From Alphaproteobacteria bacterium (GTDB taxonomy: Bacteria > Pseudomonadota > Alphaproteobacteria > SHVP01): a stretch of 19,066 bases of DNA. A program made the translations under genes and the position numbers. Shown here in pieces: positions 8,261 through 17,612 of the stretch (position 1 is the stretch's first letter; the number at the start of each line of letters is the position of its first letter). The notes under the pieces were generated by a model. The model searched no databases and had not been told where the DNA came from. It saw only the letters and a list, made by a program, of their open reading frames with translations. Location of the stretch: NCBI GenBank assembly GCA_009694165.1, contig SHVP01000046.1, forward strand, positions 1 to 19,066. Direction: 5' to 3'.

Positions 8261-10119
8261 GCGACCAACACAACCCTGTCGAGAACTTTAAGCGAGCCGT
8301 CGGCGCGGCGATGCGGGCGGTTGCCGGTGGCCGGCCGCTCGAGGTCTCGTTCACCGCGGAAACGCCGTCGCTGAAAGCCGATACCGCCCGCCTGCCGCTG
8401 CCCTCGCGCGAATTGTCGGCGAACGAGGTCGCCAATATTCGCGGGGTCGCCGACTCGTTTGCTCTGCGTCTCAAACACCACGACGCCAAGTTGCATGCTC
8501 GCCGGCGCCCGCAGGGGACGCTGGCGCAGGAGGTGTTCGACGCCGTCGAACTGGCTCGCATCGAGGCCATCGGCGCGTTGCAGATGGACGGCGTGGCCCA
8601 CAATCTCGATGCCGCCCTCACCCAGTTTTGCGAACGCTCGGGCTATGCTCAGGTGAGCGACCGTCGTGAGGCGCCGCTGCCCGAAGCCGTCCGCCTACTG
8701 TTGCGCGAAAAGTTGACTGGCGCGGCACCGCCGGCGGTGGCCGGCGGCGTGGTCAACGCCTGGCGCAAAGCGTTGCAAGAAAAGGCCGGTGACGATATCG
8801 AGGCCCTATGCCTATCGCTCGACGATCAGACCGCCTTCGCCAAGCATGCGCGCCGACTGATCGCTCACCTCGACCTGGCTGAAGAGGACCTCGTTGAGCC
8901 CGAGCAGGAAGACCAGCAAAAGGCCGAGGAGGCCGACCAGCAGCAACAGGGCGAGTCCGAGGACGGCGAGCAGGGTGGTGAATCGTCCAGTGCCTCGGAG
9001 ATGTCGGGCGACGAGGTGGCCGACGGCGAGCAGGATCAGGACGCGGCCGCGCAGCCGTCGAGTGCGACGATGCGGGAGCGGCGCGAGATGGCTGACGGCG
9101 AACCGGGCGGCCAACCCCAGGAGTGGCCGGTGGACCGGCAGCGGCGCAACGAACCCTCCTATCGGGCGTTCACCACCCAGTTCGACGAGATCGCCCGGGC
9201 CGGCGACCTCTGCGATTCCGAGGAGCTCGCCCGGCTGCGCCGCCACCTTGATCAGCAACTCCACTACCTGCAGGGCACAGTGGCCCGCCTGGCCAATCGC
9301 TTGCAACGCCGCCTGATGGCGAAACAGCAGCGGTCCTGGGAGTTCGACCTCGAGGAAGGCATGCTCGACGCCGCGCGCCTGTCGCGCGTCATCGTCAACC
9401 CGCTGTATTCGCTCTCCTACAAGCAGGAGCGTGAGGCCGATTTTCGCGACACCGTCGTCACTCTGCTGATCGACAACTCCGGCTCGATGCGCGGACGTCC
9501 AGTCACCGTCGCGGCGATGTGCGCCGACATCCTCGCCCGTACGCTCGAGCGCTGCGGCGTGAACGTCGAGATTCTCGGCTTCACCACCGTCGCCTGGAAA
9601 GGCGGCCAATCACGGGAACGCTGGCTGGCCGAGGGCAAGCCGCTGAACCCGGGGCGTCTCAACGACCTGCGCCACATCATCTATAAGTCAGCCGACGAAC
9701 CCTGGCGCCGGGCTCGCAAAGGGTTGGGGCTTATGCTGCGCGAGGGCCTGCTCAAGGAAAACATCGACGGCGAGGCGTTGATCTGGGCGCATCACCGGCT
9801 GATGGCGCGGCAGGAGCAACGACGCATCCTGATGGTCATTTCCGACGGCGCGCCGGTCGACGATTCGACGCTATCGGTAAATCCCGGCAACTACCTCGAC
9901 CGCCACCTGCGCGAGGTGATCCATTGGATCGAGAGCCGGTCGCCGGTCGAACTCATCGCCATCGGCATCGGCCACGATGTCAACCGCTACTACCGGCGGG
10001 CGGTCACCATCGTCGATGCCGAGCAGCTCGGCGGCGCGATGATGGAGCAACTTGCCGACCTGTTCGACGAAGACCCCAAGGAGAGCACCGCCGGCCGCGG
10101 CCGGCGCCGGGTCCATTAG
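8257..10119 (+). CDS. cobT: Cobaltochelatase subunit CobT
   Basis: CobT partners CobS in the cobaltochelatase, acting like the BchD/ChlD subunit of magnesium chelatase. The 620-residue product has an N-terminal CobT domain ([16 protein letters not shown] at 6-21) and a strongly acidic, Gln-rich linker at about 209-265. It ends in a von Willebrand A domain whose MIDAS motif DNSGSM is at 406-411, with SDGAP at 529-533. TTG 8257 is chosen as start because it overlaps the cobS stop as TTGA and gives the usual N-terminus just before NPVENFKRA. The next ATG, near residue 19, would cut into that conserved region. No strong ribosome binding site is seen, which fits translational coupling. It ends 18 bases before a convergent oxidoreductase gene. 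Confidence 0.95.
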   Translation: MSDQHNPVENFKRAVGAAMRAVAGGRPLEVSFTAETPSLKADTARLPLPSRELSANEVANIRGVADSFALRLKHHDAKLHARRRPQGTLAQEVFDAVELARIEAIGALQMDGVAHNLDAALTQFCERSGYAQVSDRREAPLPEAVRLLLREKLTGAAPPAVAGGVVNAWRKALQEKAGDDIEALCLSLDDQTAFAKHARRLIAHLDLAEEDLVEPEQEDQQKAEEADQQQQGESEDGEQGGESSSASEMSGDEVADGEQDQDAAAQPSSATMRERREMADGEPGGQPQEWPVDRQRRNEPSYRAFTTQFDEIARAGDLCDSEELARLRRHLDQQLHYLQGTVARLANRLQRRLMAKQQRSWEFDLEEGMLDAARLSRVIVNPLYSLSYKQEREADFRDTVVTLLIDNSGSMRGRPVTVAAMCADILARTLERCGVNVEILGFTTVAWKGGQSRERWLAEGKPLNPGRLNDLRHIIYKSADEPWRRARKGLGLMLREGLLKENIDGEALIWAHHRLMARQEQRRILMVISDGAPVDDSTLSVNPGNYLDRHLREVIHWIESRSPVELIAIGIGHDVNRYYRRAVTIVDAEQLGGAMMEQLADLFDEDPKESTAGRGRRRVH

Positions 10120-10137
10120 GCGGGCGACGCCAGCCTC

Positions 10138-10818
10138 TCAATCCAATACCGGCAGACGGTGACCGGCCGTCGCGGTGACCCCGATGTTGAAATCGAAGGT
10201 TCCCACCACAGGGTGCAGTTTGAGCCACAGCATCATGTACATCTCGGTACCGCGCGCGGTGGTGATGTCGCCGAGGTCGATCACACGCCGCCAGTTGAAC
10301 CACTCGCGAAGTATCCGCGTCACTTCGGCCTTGGCCGCGGTATCGTTGCCGCTGATGAACATGTCGTGCTGCCCCGGAATATGGCCGCCGTTGGTCATCG
10401 CCCGATAGCTCACGGTGTTGAGGGCCTTGACCACGCGGGTGTCGGGGAAGCGCCGCTGAATTTGTTCGCCGAGCGAATCGTCGTTGCACACCGTGAGCCG
10501 GAACGGTCGGCCATTGGCGCCGTATTCGAGGGGATTGGCCAGATCGATCAAGATCTTGCCGCGCAGCGCAGACTCTCCCGCCATTTCAAGCGCCGCCACC
10601 GACGCCGCCCCGAAGGTACAATTGAACAACAATTCGCCGAACCCGGCTGCGTCGGCGAACGTTCCCTGCGAGCCGCGCGCGCCCGTCTGGGCGACCCAGC
10701 GGACGGCCCGGGCGTGCCCGGCCTGCCGGGCGCCAACCCTGACGTCGTGGCCCAGTGCCGCCAGCTTGCCGGCGATGGCCAGGCCGACCATGCCGGTCCC
10801 CAACACGCCAAACTTCAT
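10138..10818 (-). CDS. NADP oxidoreductase, coenzyme F420-dependent family (Rossmann fold)
   Basis: The 226-residue protein begins with a dinucleotide-binding fold, MKFGVLGTGMVG, with the G7-x-G9-x-x-G12 pattern and VGAR (28-31), where an arginine after the second strand favours NADP. DLANPL and RVVKALNTVSY match conserved strands of the NADPH-dependent F420 reductase-like family (NPD, PF03807). Most bacterial members of this family outside F420 producers have unknown substrates, and nothing here shows F420 use. The start is supported by GAGG about 8 bases upstream of ATG 10818. The gene is on the opposite strand between cobT and the phytase-like gene. From recollection, those two are often near neighbours in related genomes, so it may be an insertion into conserved order. 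An imine- or ketone-reductase relative is the main alternative. Confidence 0.85.
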   Translation of the reverse strand: MKFGVLGTGMVGLAIAGKLAALGHDVRVGARQAGHARAVRWVAQTGARGSQGTFADAAGFGELLFNCTFGAASVAALEMAGESALRGKILIDLANPLEYGANGRPFRLTVCNDDSLGEQIQRRFPDTRVVKALNTVSYRAMTNGGHIPGQHDMFISGNDTAAKAEVTRILREWFNWRRVIDLGDITTARGTEMYMMLWLKLHPVVGTFDFNIGVTATAGHRLPVLD

Positions 10819-10900
10819 CGTTCACCTCGCCGTTCGTCGCAAGCGATCACGGGAACTGCCGCCGCAGGGTGACCGCTGTTGGACGACACCCTGGTGCAGT

Positions 10901-10920
10901 CTCGATTGCGCCGCGATAAT
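10901..10920 (+). promoter_or_regulatory. Candidate -10 element for a leaderless phytase-like transcript
   Basis: GATAAT (10915-10920) matches the sigma70 -10 at 5 of 6 positions and ends six bases before ATG 10927. Transcription would then begin at or next to the start codon. The -35 region is not convincing. Confidence 0.22.
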
Positions 10921-10926
10921 AACCCG

Positions 10927-11910
10927 ATGGTCCGTGATGTCCTGCTGGCGGCAGCGGCGATCGTCTGGCTCGCCGCCGGTGCCGTGGCGGCGCCCATCGT
11001 CGTAACCGCTACGCCGACCGCCCTCGACAACGCCAACCCCGACCACGAACGCCTGGGCGCGCTCCGCTATCTGGGCGGTCTCATCCTGCGATCGGAGGAC
11101 GCGCGATTTGGCGGACTCTCCGGTCTGGTCGTCGACCATGCCGGGCATCTGACGGCAGTGTCTGATCGCGGCTATTGGTTCGAGGCCGATCTCCTGCACA
11201 ACTCAGCCGGCCGCCTATCGGGACTGACTGCGACCCGCTATGCGCCGATGCTCAACGAGGCGGGCGGCCCCGTTCAGTCCAATTGGCTGATGGGCGACGC
11301 CGAGGCACTTGGTCGTGACGGCGAGGATGTCGTGGTCACCTTCGAGCGGCGCCATCGGATGTGGCGCTACCCAGCCAAGGGAGATCTCGGGACCGCGCGG
11401 CCCAAACCGGTGGCCTTGCCGAGCGACGTGGGCCGCCTGCCCCGGAACGGCGGCCTCGAAAGCCTCGCGGTGCTCGCCCCCGGCCGCTACCTGGTGATCG
11501 CCGAGGAGCCATTCGACGGCACAGACGCAAGCGAAAATCCAGGCTGGATCGTCGATGCCGCCAGTGCCAGCGCCGTCCGCTATCCGCGTTCCGCGTGGAA
11601 GCCGGCCGATCTTGCCCGTCTTCCTTCCGGCGACATCCTCGTGCTCGAACGACGTTTTTCGGCAATTCGTGGCTTCGGGTCGCGGCTAAAGCGTATCCCG
11701 GCCACCAATGTTCAGCCGGGCGCGTTGCTCGAGGGCGAGGTGGTGGCCGAGTTCGAGCCGCCGGTGGTAACGGAAAACTTCGAGGGACTGGCAGTGGCGG
11801 AGGATGCCGCCGGACGGATCCACCTGTTCATGGTGTCCGACGACAATTTCCATTTTCTCCAGCAGACGATCCTGCTCGAGTTCATCTGGGATCCGGAAGC
11901 TGCGCCCTAG
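10927..11910 (+). CDS. Exported esterase-like / phytase-like beta-propeller protein
   Basis: The 327-residue product has a Sec signal peptide (basic MVR, hydrophobic core, cleavage near GAVAAP at about residues 18-23). It resembles the 'esterase-like activity of phytase' domain (PF13449): GGLSGLVVDHAGHLTAVSDRG near the start, LMGDAEALGRDG, RNGGLESLAVL, ILVLERRFS and a final NFEGLAVAEDAAGRIHLFMVSDDNF block. These are repeated blades of a predicted beta-propeller. Substrate is unknown, and phytase activity should not be assumed. An alternative TTG start at 10879, preceded by AGGGTGA, would add 16 residues before the signal peptide. ATG 10927 gives the more usual signal peptide. It converges on rpmB, a neighbour order I recall from other alphaproteobacteria. 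Confidence 0.87.
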   Translation: MVRDVLLAAAAIVWLAAGAVAAPIVVTATPTALDNANPDHERLGALRYLGGLILRSEDARFGGLSGLVVDHAGHLTAVSDRGYWFEADLLHNSAGRLSGLTATRYAPMLNEAGGPVQSNWLMGDAEALGRDGEDVVVTFERRHRMWRYPAKGDLGTARPKPVALPSDVGRLPRNGGLESLAVLAPGRYLVIAEEPFDGTDASENPGWIVDAASASAVRYPRSAWKPADLARLPSGDILVLERRFSAIRGFGSRLKRIPATNVQPGALLEGEVVAEFEPPVVTENFEGLAVAEDAAGRIHLFMVSDDNFHFLQQTILLEFIWDPEAAP

Positions 11911-11917
11911 GCGCAGC
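11899..11917. terminator. Perfect hairpin between convergent phytase-like gene and rpmB
   Basis: An 8-base perfect inverted repeat, GCTGCGCC and GGCGCAGC, with a three-base loop (CTA) spans the phytase-like stop codon and lies 13 bases after the rpmB stop. The stem is very GC-rich and would form in transcripts from either side. There is no T-run on either strand, so an intrinsic terminator is possible but not proven. Confidence 0.3.
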
Positions 11918-11930
11918 CCATGGCCAAGCG

Positions 11931-12212
11931 CTAGGCGCGCGCCTTGAGAATATCGCGCTTCAGCCGGCGCGCGCGGTCGGACAGCAAGGCGTCCTTCGTC
12001 TGCAAGACGTAATTGTCGAGACCGCCCACCTTGTCGACCGTGCGCTGGGCGTGGCGGGAAATGCGCAGATGGACCGACCGGCCGAGCGTGTCGGACAACA
12101 GGGTCACATTCTGCAGGTTGGGCAAGAACCGCCGCTTCGAGCGATTGTTGGCGTGGCTCACATTGTTGCCGACCAGCACCGCCTTGCCGGATAATTCGCA
12201 GCGTCGTGACAT
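11931..12212 (-). CDS. rpmB: 50S ribosomal protein L28
   Basis: L28 is a protein of the large ribosomal subunit. The 93-residue product has the family start [20 protein letters not shown], then [15 protein letters not shown], and ends in a basic helix ([16 protein letters not shown]). This is the form of L28 common in alphaproteobacteria, without the four-cysteine zinc motif. ATG 12212 is chosen because the family starts with MSRRCEL and a GGATGG element lies five bases upstream. An in-frame ATG nine bases earlier (12221) would add MGA. It is transcribed from its own promoter at 12261-12289 and runs towards the phytase-like gene. Confidence 0.96.
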   Translation of the reverse strand: MSRRCELSGKAVLVGNNVSHANNRSKRRFLPNLQNVTLLSDTLGRSVHLRISRHAQRTVDKVGGLDNYVLQTKDALLSDRARRLKRDILKARA

Positions 12213-12260
12213 GGCGCCCATCCCAATAGATCGCCGACCGTCCCGGCCGGAAAGGCGGGT

Positions 12261-12289
12261 TTAATACGGGAGCGCTCGGGCCCCGTCAA
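12261..12289 (-). promoter_or_regulatory. Sigma70-type promoter of rpmB
   Basis: On the minus strand, TTGACG (12289-12284), exactly 17 bases, and TATTAA (12266-12261) match the housekeeping consensus at 5 of 6 positions in the -35 box and at 4 of 6 in the -10. The predicted transcript begins near 12254, leaving a leader of about 40 bases before the L28 start. It lies in the 117-base gap between the VOC gene and rpmB and is the best promoter seen in the window. Confidence 0.7.
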
Positions 12290-12329
12290 GGCGACGCCCG
12301 GCTAGCCCCAGCAACTCTGCGGGTTTCCC

Positions 12330-13325
12330 TCAGCCCTCGCCTTCGATGAACTCGGTCAGCGCGCCGCTGGCCGGGTTGCGCAGGAGGGCAACGGCGCGCC
12401 GGCCGATGCCGGGGATGTCGAGTTCGTGGGCCGCCGTATAGGGTTCGGCCCCGGCGGCGACGGCGGCGGCGACGGCCGGACCGAGGGTCGGGACCAGAAA
12501 GGCCTGGGCGAGATAGCCGCAGTTGGGGGCGACAGCACGGGGGACCAGGTCGGCCGGGGTGTAGTTGACCGGCCAGGACATCGCCACCTTGCCGAAGCGA
12601 TGGCACCCCTGCACGAACGTCACGTGGGTGCGCGAGGTCGCGGGAATGTTGAGGAAGTGGTTCGACGCCACCGAATTCATTTCCTCGTCGATCACGATCT
12701 TCATGCCGAGCACGTCGCGGTAGAACCCCACTCCTTTGTCGCGCGAGCGGACGCAATGCGAACTGGTGACAACCGGCGTGAAGCCGGTCCGGGTCGTGCC
12801 GTGTTCCTGCAGATAGGCGCGCATGTCGCCGATCCGCGACCCCGGGGCGCCGCCACGCAACTCGACGAGGTTGATCGGCAGATCGTCGGGTCCGTCAAAG
12901 ATGACCTCGACCGGCGAGCCGACCTCGGGCGAGAAATTGTGCTTGGTCGGCTCGCTCCAGAAGGTAAACCCCATCGCGGCCAGCTCCCTGGAGGCGGCGA
13001 CGATGTCGTGCGTGTAGAAGTTGAGGTTCCATAGCCCATAGCCGCGCCGTTCGCGGTTGCCGCGCACCAGCACCCGCTGGGCCGCGTCAAATTCCAGCAG
13101 CAGGATCCGCCCGACGGTATGGGCGGCCGCCGACAGGAACACCGCGCGGGCGCGCGATCCTTTTGCCAGATGCCAGTGCCGCTCGAAGGCGGCGCCCGAC
13201 CACGCCACGTCCGCCTTGACGTCCATCCCGATGTGGTTGCGATAGAAGGCCAATGCCACCGCCATGTCGCGAACGCCGACAGTCGCTACGGTGATCGGGC
13301 TGCCGCCCGGCAAACCGACGGTCAT
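12330..13325 (-). CDS. Two-module VOC (glyoxalase/bleomycin-resistance fold) protein
   Basis: The 331-residue product has two VOC modules, about 11-156 and 182-328. Each opens with a strand-helix block ending in FYR (VRDMAVALAFYRNHIGM; DKGVGFYRDVLGM) and closes with an acidic strand (NLVEL with Glu155; LTEFIE with Glu325). By eye, the histidines that bind metal in methylmalonyl-CoA epimerase have no counterparts: Val13 and Trp99/Asn100 in module 1, Thr187 and Leu272/Ala273 in module 2. The glutamates remain. Family members include epimerases, glyoxalases and extradiol dioxygenases. The start ATG overlaps the meaB stop as TGATG (13327-13323), so the gene is translationally coupled to meaB. A role in methylmalonyl-CoA metabolism is suggested by position, but a standard epimerase (usually a single module of about 135-150 residues) is not supported. 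Confidence 0.85.
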   Translation of the reverse strand: MTVGLPGGSPITVATVGVRDMAVALAFYRNHIGMDVKADVAWSGAAFERHWHLAKGSRARAVFLSAAAHTVGRILLLEFDAAQRVLVRGNRERRGYGLWNLNFYTHDIVAASRELAAMGFTFWSEPTKHNFSPEVGSPVEVIFDGPDDLPINLVELRGGAPGSRIGDMRAYLQEHGTTRTGFTPVVTSSHCVRSRDKGVGFYRDVLGMKIVIDEEMNSVASNHFLNIPATSRTHVTFVQGCHRFGKVAMSWPVNYTPADLVPRAVAPNCGYLAQAFLVPTLGPAVAAAVAAGAEPYTAAHELDIPGIGRRAVALLRNPASGALTEFIEGEG

Positions 13326-14350
13326 CAGTCCCCCTCTTCCCCTTCATCGGGGCCCCGGCGAAAGGCCTTCACGATCCGCTCGGCCGCGGCGGCGACGCTC
13401 AGTTCGCCCTGCGCCACTCGCCTTTCCAAGTCCGCGGTCAGGGTGGCGAGCCGGGGCTCCTCCCGGAGGTGGGCGAGAACCGATTCGGTGACCTCTCCCC
13501 ACATCGCCGCCTTCGCCTGCTGGGTGCGCCGAGATGCCGATTCGCCGGCAGCCTTGAGCGCCTGGCGCTGGCGGCACACCGCCTGCCAAACCGCGGCGAT
13601 CCCTTTTCCTTCGATCGCCGAACATTGAATGACCTCCGGCTGCCAATGTGCCGACAGCGGGCGAAGGAGACCAAGCGCCGCGGTGTAGTCGGCGGCGATG
13701 CGACCGGCCGCGGCCGCGAGGTCGCCGTCGGTCTTATTGACGACGATGAACTCGGCCAGTTCGACGATGCCGCGCTTGATCCCCTGCAGATCGTCGCCGC
13801 CTCCCGGGGCGATCAACAACACGAACATGTCGACCATGGCGGCGACGGCCGCCTCGGACTGACCGACCCCCACGGTTTCGACGATGACGACGTCATAGCC
13901 GCCCGCCTCGCACAGCAGCATCGCCTCGCGCGTTCGGCGCGCGACGCCGCCCAGAGTCCGGCCCGACGGCGTCGGGCGGATGAACGACTGCTCGGACCGC
14001 GCCAGCCTCTCCATCCTCGTCTTGTCGCCGAGGATCGAGCCGCCGGAACGCTGGCTCGTCGGATCGACGGCGAGCACCGCCACCCACTTGCCCATTTCGA
14101 CGAGGTGCAGGCCGAAGGCCTCGATGAAGGTCGACTTACCGACACCGGGGGCGCCCGAGATACCCAGTCGGATGGCCTGCCCGGTCGCCGGCAGCAGTGC
14201 TTGCAACAACGCCTCGGCCTGGGCCCGATGATCGGGGCGTTCGGATTCGACCAGGGTGATCGCCCGGGCAAGGGCGCGGCGATCGCGTCCACGCACCCCC
14301 GCGGCGATCTCGGCGACGCTCTCGCCCGCCGATGGACCGGGCGCGCTCAT
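13325..14350 (-). CDS. meaB: Methylmalonyl-CoA mutase-associated GTPase MeaB
   Basis: MeaB is a G3E-family GTPase that gates cobalamin loading and protects the adenosylcobalamin-dependent mutase from inactivation. From ATG 14350 the product is 341 residues, the family size. Motifs are Walker [10 protein letters not shown] (66-74), the Mg-binding DPTS (96-99) inside [20 protein letters not shown], the family signature ETVGVGQSE (158-166) and the guanine-specificity NKTD (205-208). A GTG at 14365 would add five residues. ATG 14350 was preferred because it overlaps the stop of a preceding 44-residue ORF as ATGA. Downstream, the stop overlaps the VOC start. Its mutase is encoded about 1 kb away on the same strand, separated by an opposite-strand gene, so mutase and chaperone are probably separately transcribed. 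Confidence 0.95.
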   Translation of the reverse strand: MSAPGPSAGESVAEIAAGVRGRDRRALARAITLVESERPDHRAQAEALLQALLPATGQAIRLGISGAPGVGKSTFIEAFGLHLVEMGKWVAVLAVDPTSQRSGGSILGDKTRMERLARSEQSFIRPTPSGRTLGGVARRTREAMLLCEAGGYDVVIVETVGVGQSEAAVAAMVDMFVLLIAPGGGDDLQGIKRGIVELAEFIVVNKTDGDLAAAAGRIAADYTAALGLLRPLSAHWQPEVIQCSAIEGKGIAAVWQAVCRQRQALKAAGESASRRTQQAKAAMWGEVTESVLAHLREEPRLATLTADLERRVAQGELSVAAAAERIVKAFRRGPDEGEEGD

Positions 14351-14481
14351 GCCCGCGCCACCCACTCGAGGCAGCGCCGCATGCCGGCCGGCGCCGCGGT
14401 CAGATCGTGGTTGGTCGCGGTGCCGATCGCGCCGAAGTCATCTTCGACACTGATGGAAAGCGGGTGCGCAAGCGAAGCCAT
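14347..14481 (-). CDS. Possible small protein coupled to meaB (44 aa)
   Basis: This 44-residue frame runs from ATG 14481 to a TGA that overlaps the meaB ATG (ATGA, 14350-14347). Its codons have a high share of G or C at the third position (about 38 of 44), which fits coding in this genome but is not decisive. The product ends in [11 protein letters not shown] and includes an acidic [10 protein letters not shown] segment. I recognise no family. No ribosome binding site stands at a good distance before the ATG. A GGAAGG further upstream instead fits ATG 14491 in another frame, which reads only 30 residues before a stop. It may be a real leader or regulatory peptide for meaB, or only upstream sequence that happens to be open. 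Confidence 0.35.
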   Translation of the reverse strand: MASLAHPLSISVEDDFGAIGTATNHDLTAAPAGMRRCLEWVARA

Positions 14482-14526
14482 GCGGCGCTCATGGTAGCCT
14501 TCCGGCCCGGGAAATGCGCGCTCCCG

Positions 14527-14757
14527 CTACTCGGTCAAGTCCTTGCCCGTCGCGATCTTGTAGAGCTTGCGCACGGTCTCTTCGCCGAGTTTCTCGCGCA
14601 CTTCGGCACGCACGCGCAGCGCTTCGGCGACCAGATCCTTGTGATCGGCCGGCACGGCAGGGGTTGGGGCCGCGTCGACGCGGGCGACAGCTTTGGCAGA
14701 CGCTTGGTCCACCGCGCCGGACCGCCAAGACCCAAACAGACGGAAAGGCAACTTCAC
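14527..14757 (-). CDS. Small basic helical protein of unknown function (76 aa)
   Basis: The start is GTG 14757, supported by a strong AGGGGAGA ribosome binding site ending about six bases upstream. An earlier in-frame start would add a tail that reads through this site. The product begins MKLPFRLFGSW and continues with an Ala/Pro-rich linker. It ends in an amphipathic charged helix region with the pattern DLVAEALRVRAEVREKLGEE, followed by a KLYKIATGKDLTE tail. There is no signal peptide and no membrane helix. I cannot assign a family. It lies 45 bases before the 44-residue ORF and meaB on the same strand and is divergent from the DUF4389 gene, so it probably heads the meaB-VOC unit. Confidence 0.6.
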   Translation of the reverse strand: MKLPFRLFGSWRSGAVDQASAKAVARVDAAPTPAVPADHKDLVAEALRVRAEVREKLGEETVRKLYKIATGKDLTE

Positions 14758-14893
14758 GGGCGATCTCCCCTGGGCCGGATGACGACAACCGCGACGGCCC
14801 ACCGGCGGATCGTCATTTTGCCCCGCTTTGTCCCAGGCGGCACGACGACTCGACGCCTTAGCCGGTGGCGCATTTCATGGCACCTTCCAGCCC

Positions 14894-15370
14894 ATGACCG
14901 ACGATACCCAACAGAATTTAGCCCGTGGCAGCACGTGGTTGCGACTCGTGTTCATGGTGCTGTATGCCGTCGCCTTCTATATGGCGACCTGGGTGCTCCT
15001 CTTCGTCGCCATCATCCAGTTCGTATGCAAGTTGCTGACGGGGCACGTCTTCGTTCGCCTGATGGGGCTCGGCCAAAGCCGAGGCCTGTTCGTTTACCAG
15101 ATCATCGCCTACGAGACGTTCCGCACCGAGCAACGTCCGTTTCCGTTCAATCCGTGGCCACCCAGCACCATCCAGGCCGGCCGACGCCGCACCGACCAAC
15201 GACGCCCGACCGGCGCGCGCGCCGCGGGCGAGCGCGGGACGGGTCCCGGCGCCGCGGGCGAACGGCGCCCTAGCGCCGGCGGACCGATCCGGTTTGTGCG
15301 CACGCCGGCCTGCGCGGCGCAGGATCGTGCCAAAACCGACGAACCGAGCGACAACAAGCCGACGAAGTAG
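14894..15370 (+). CDS. DUF4389 membrane protein with disordered C-terminal tail
   Basis: The 158-residue product matches the DUF4389 pattern: a hydrophobic hairpin (RLVFMVLYAVAFYMATWVLLF at about 17-37, continuing to about 48), LLTGHVFVRLMGLG, then GLFVYQIIAYETFRTEQRPFPFNPWP (65-89), the family's RPFPF-type ending. DUF4389 has no assigned function that I know of. Residues from about 92 on form an Arg/Ala/Gly-rich, probably disordered, basic tail that contains an imperfect repeat of GARAAGERG. ATG 14894 was chosen because the family region follows directly, but no good ribosome binding site is visible. It is divergent from the 76-residue gene and ends 10 bases before the mcm stop in convergent orientation. 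No promoter was identified in the 136-base gap upstream. Confidence 0.82.
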   Translation: MTDDTQQNLARGSTWLRLVFMVLYAVAFYMATWVLLFVAIIQFVCKLLTGHVFVRLMGLGQSRGLFVYQIIAYETFRTEQRPFPFNPWPPSTIQAGRRRTDQRRPTGARAAGERGTGPGAAGERRPSAGGPIRFVRTPACAAQDRAKTDEPSDNKPTK

Positions 15371-15380
15371 ACGCCGGCGC

Positions 15381-17543
<2,163 letters not shown>

Positions 17544-17612
17544 GGGATGCCGTGTGCGCTGGCGGCGAGTATGCGAAGGGGCCAACGACCGAGTCAAACC
17601 GCGGGGGCCCGT

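Noticed and set aside
8881..9060. Repeat-like GAG/CAG-rich tract in cobT as a possible DNA repeat
   Set aside because: It encodes the acidic, Gln-rich linker expected in CobT, and the codons vary as in ordinary coding sequence.
14758..14893. Sigma54-like TGGCAC before the DUF4389 gene
   Set aside because: The matching TTGC element is absent at the required distance.
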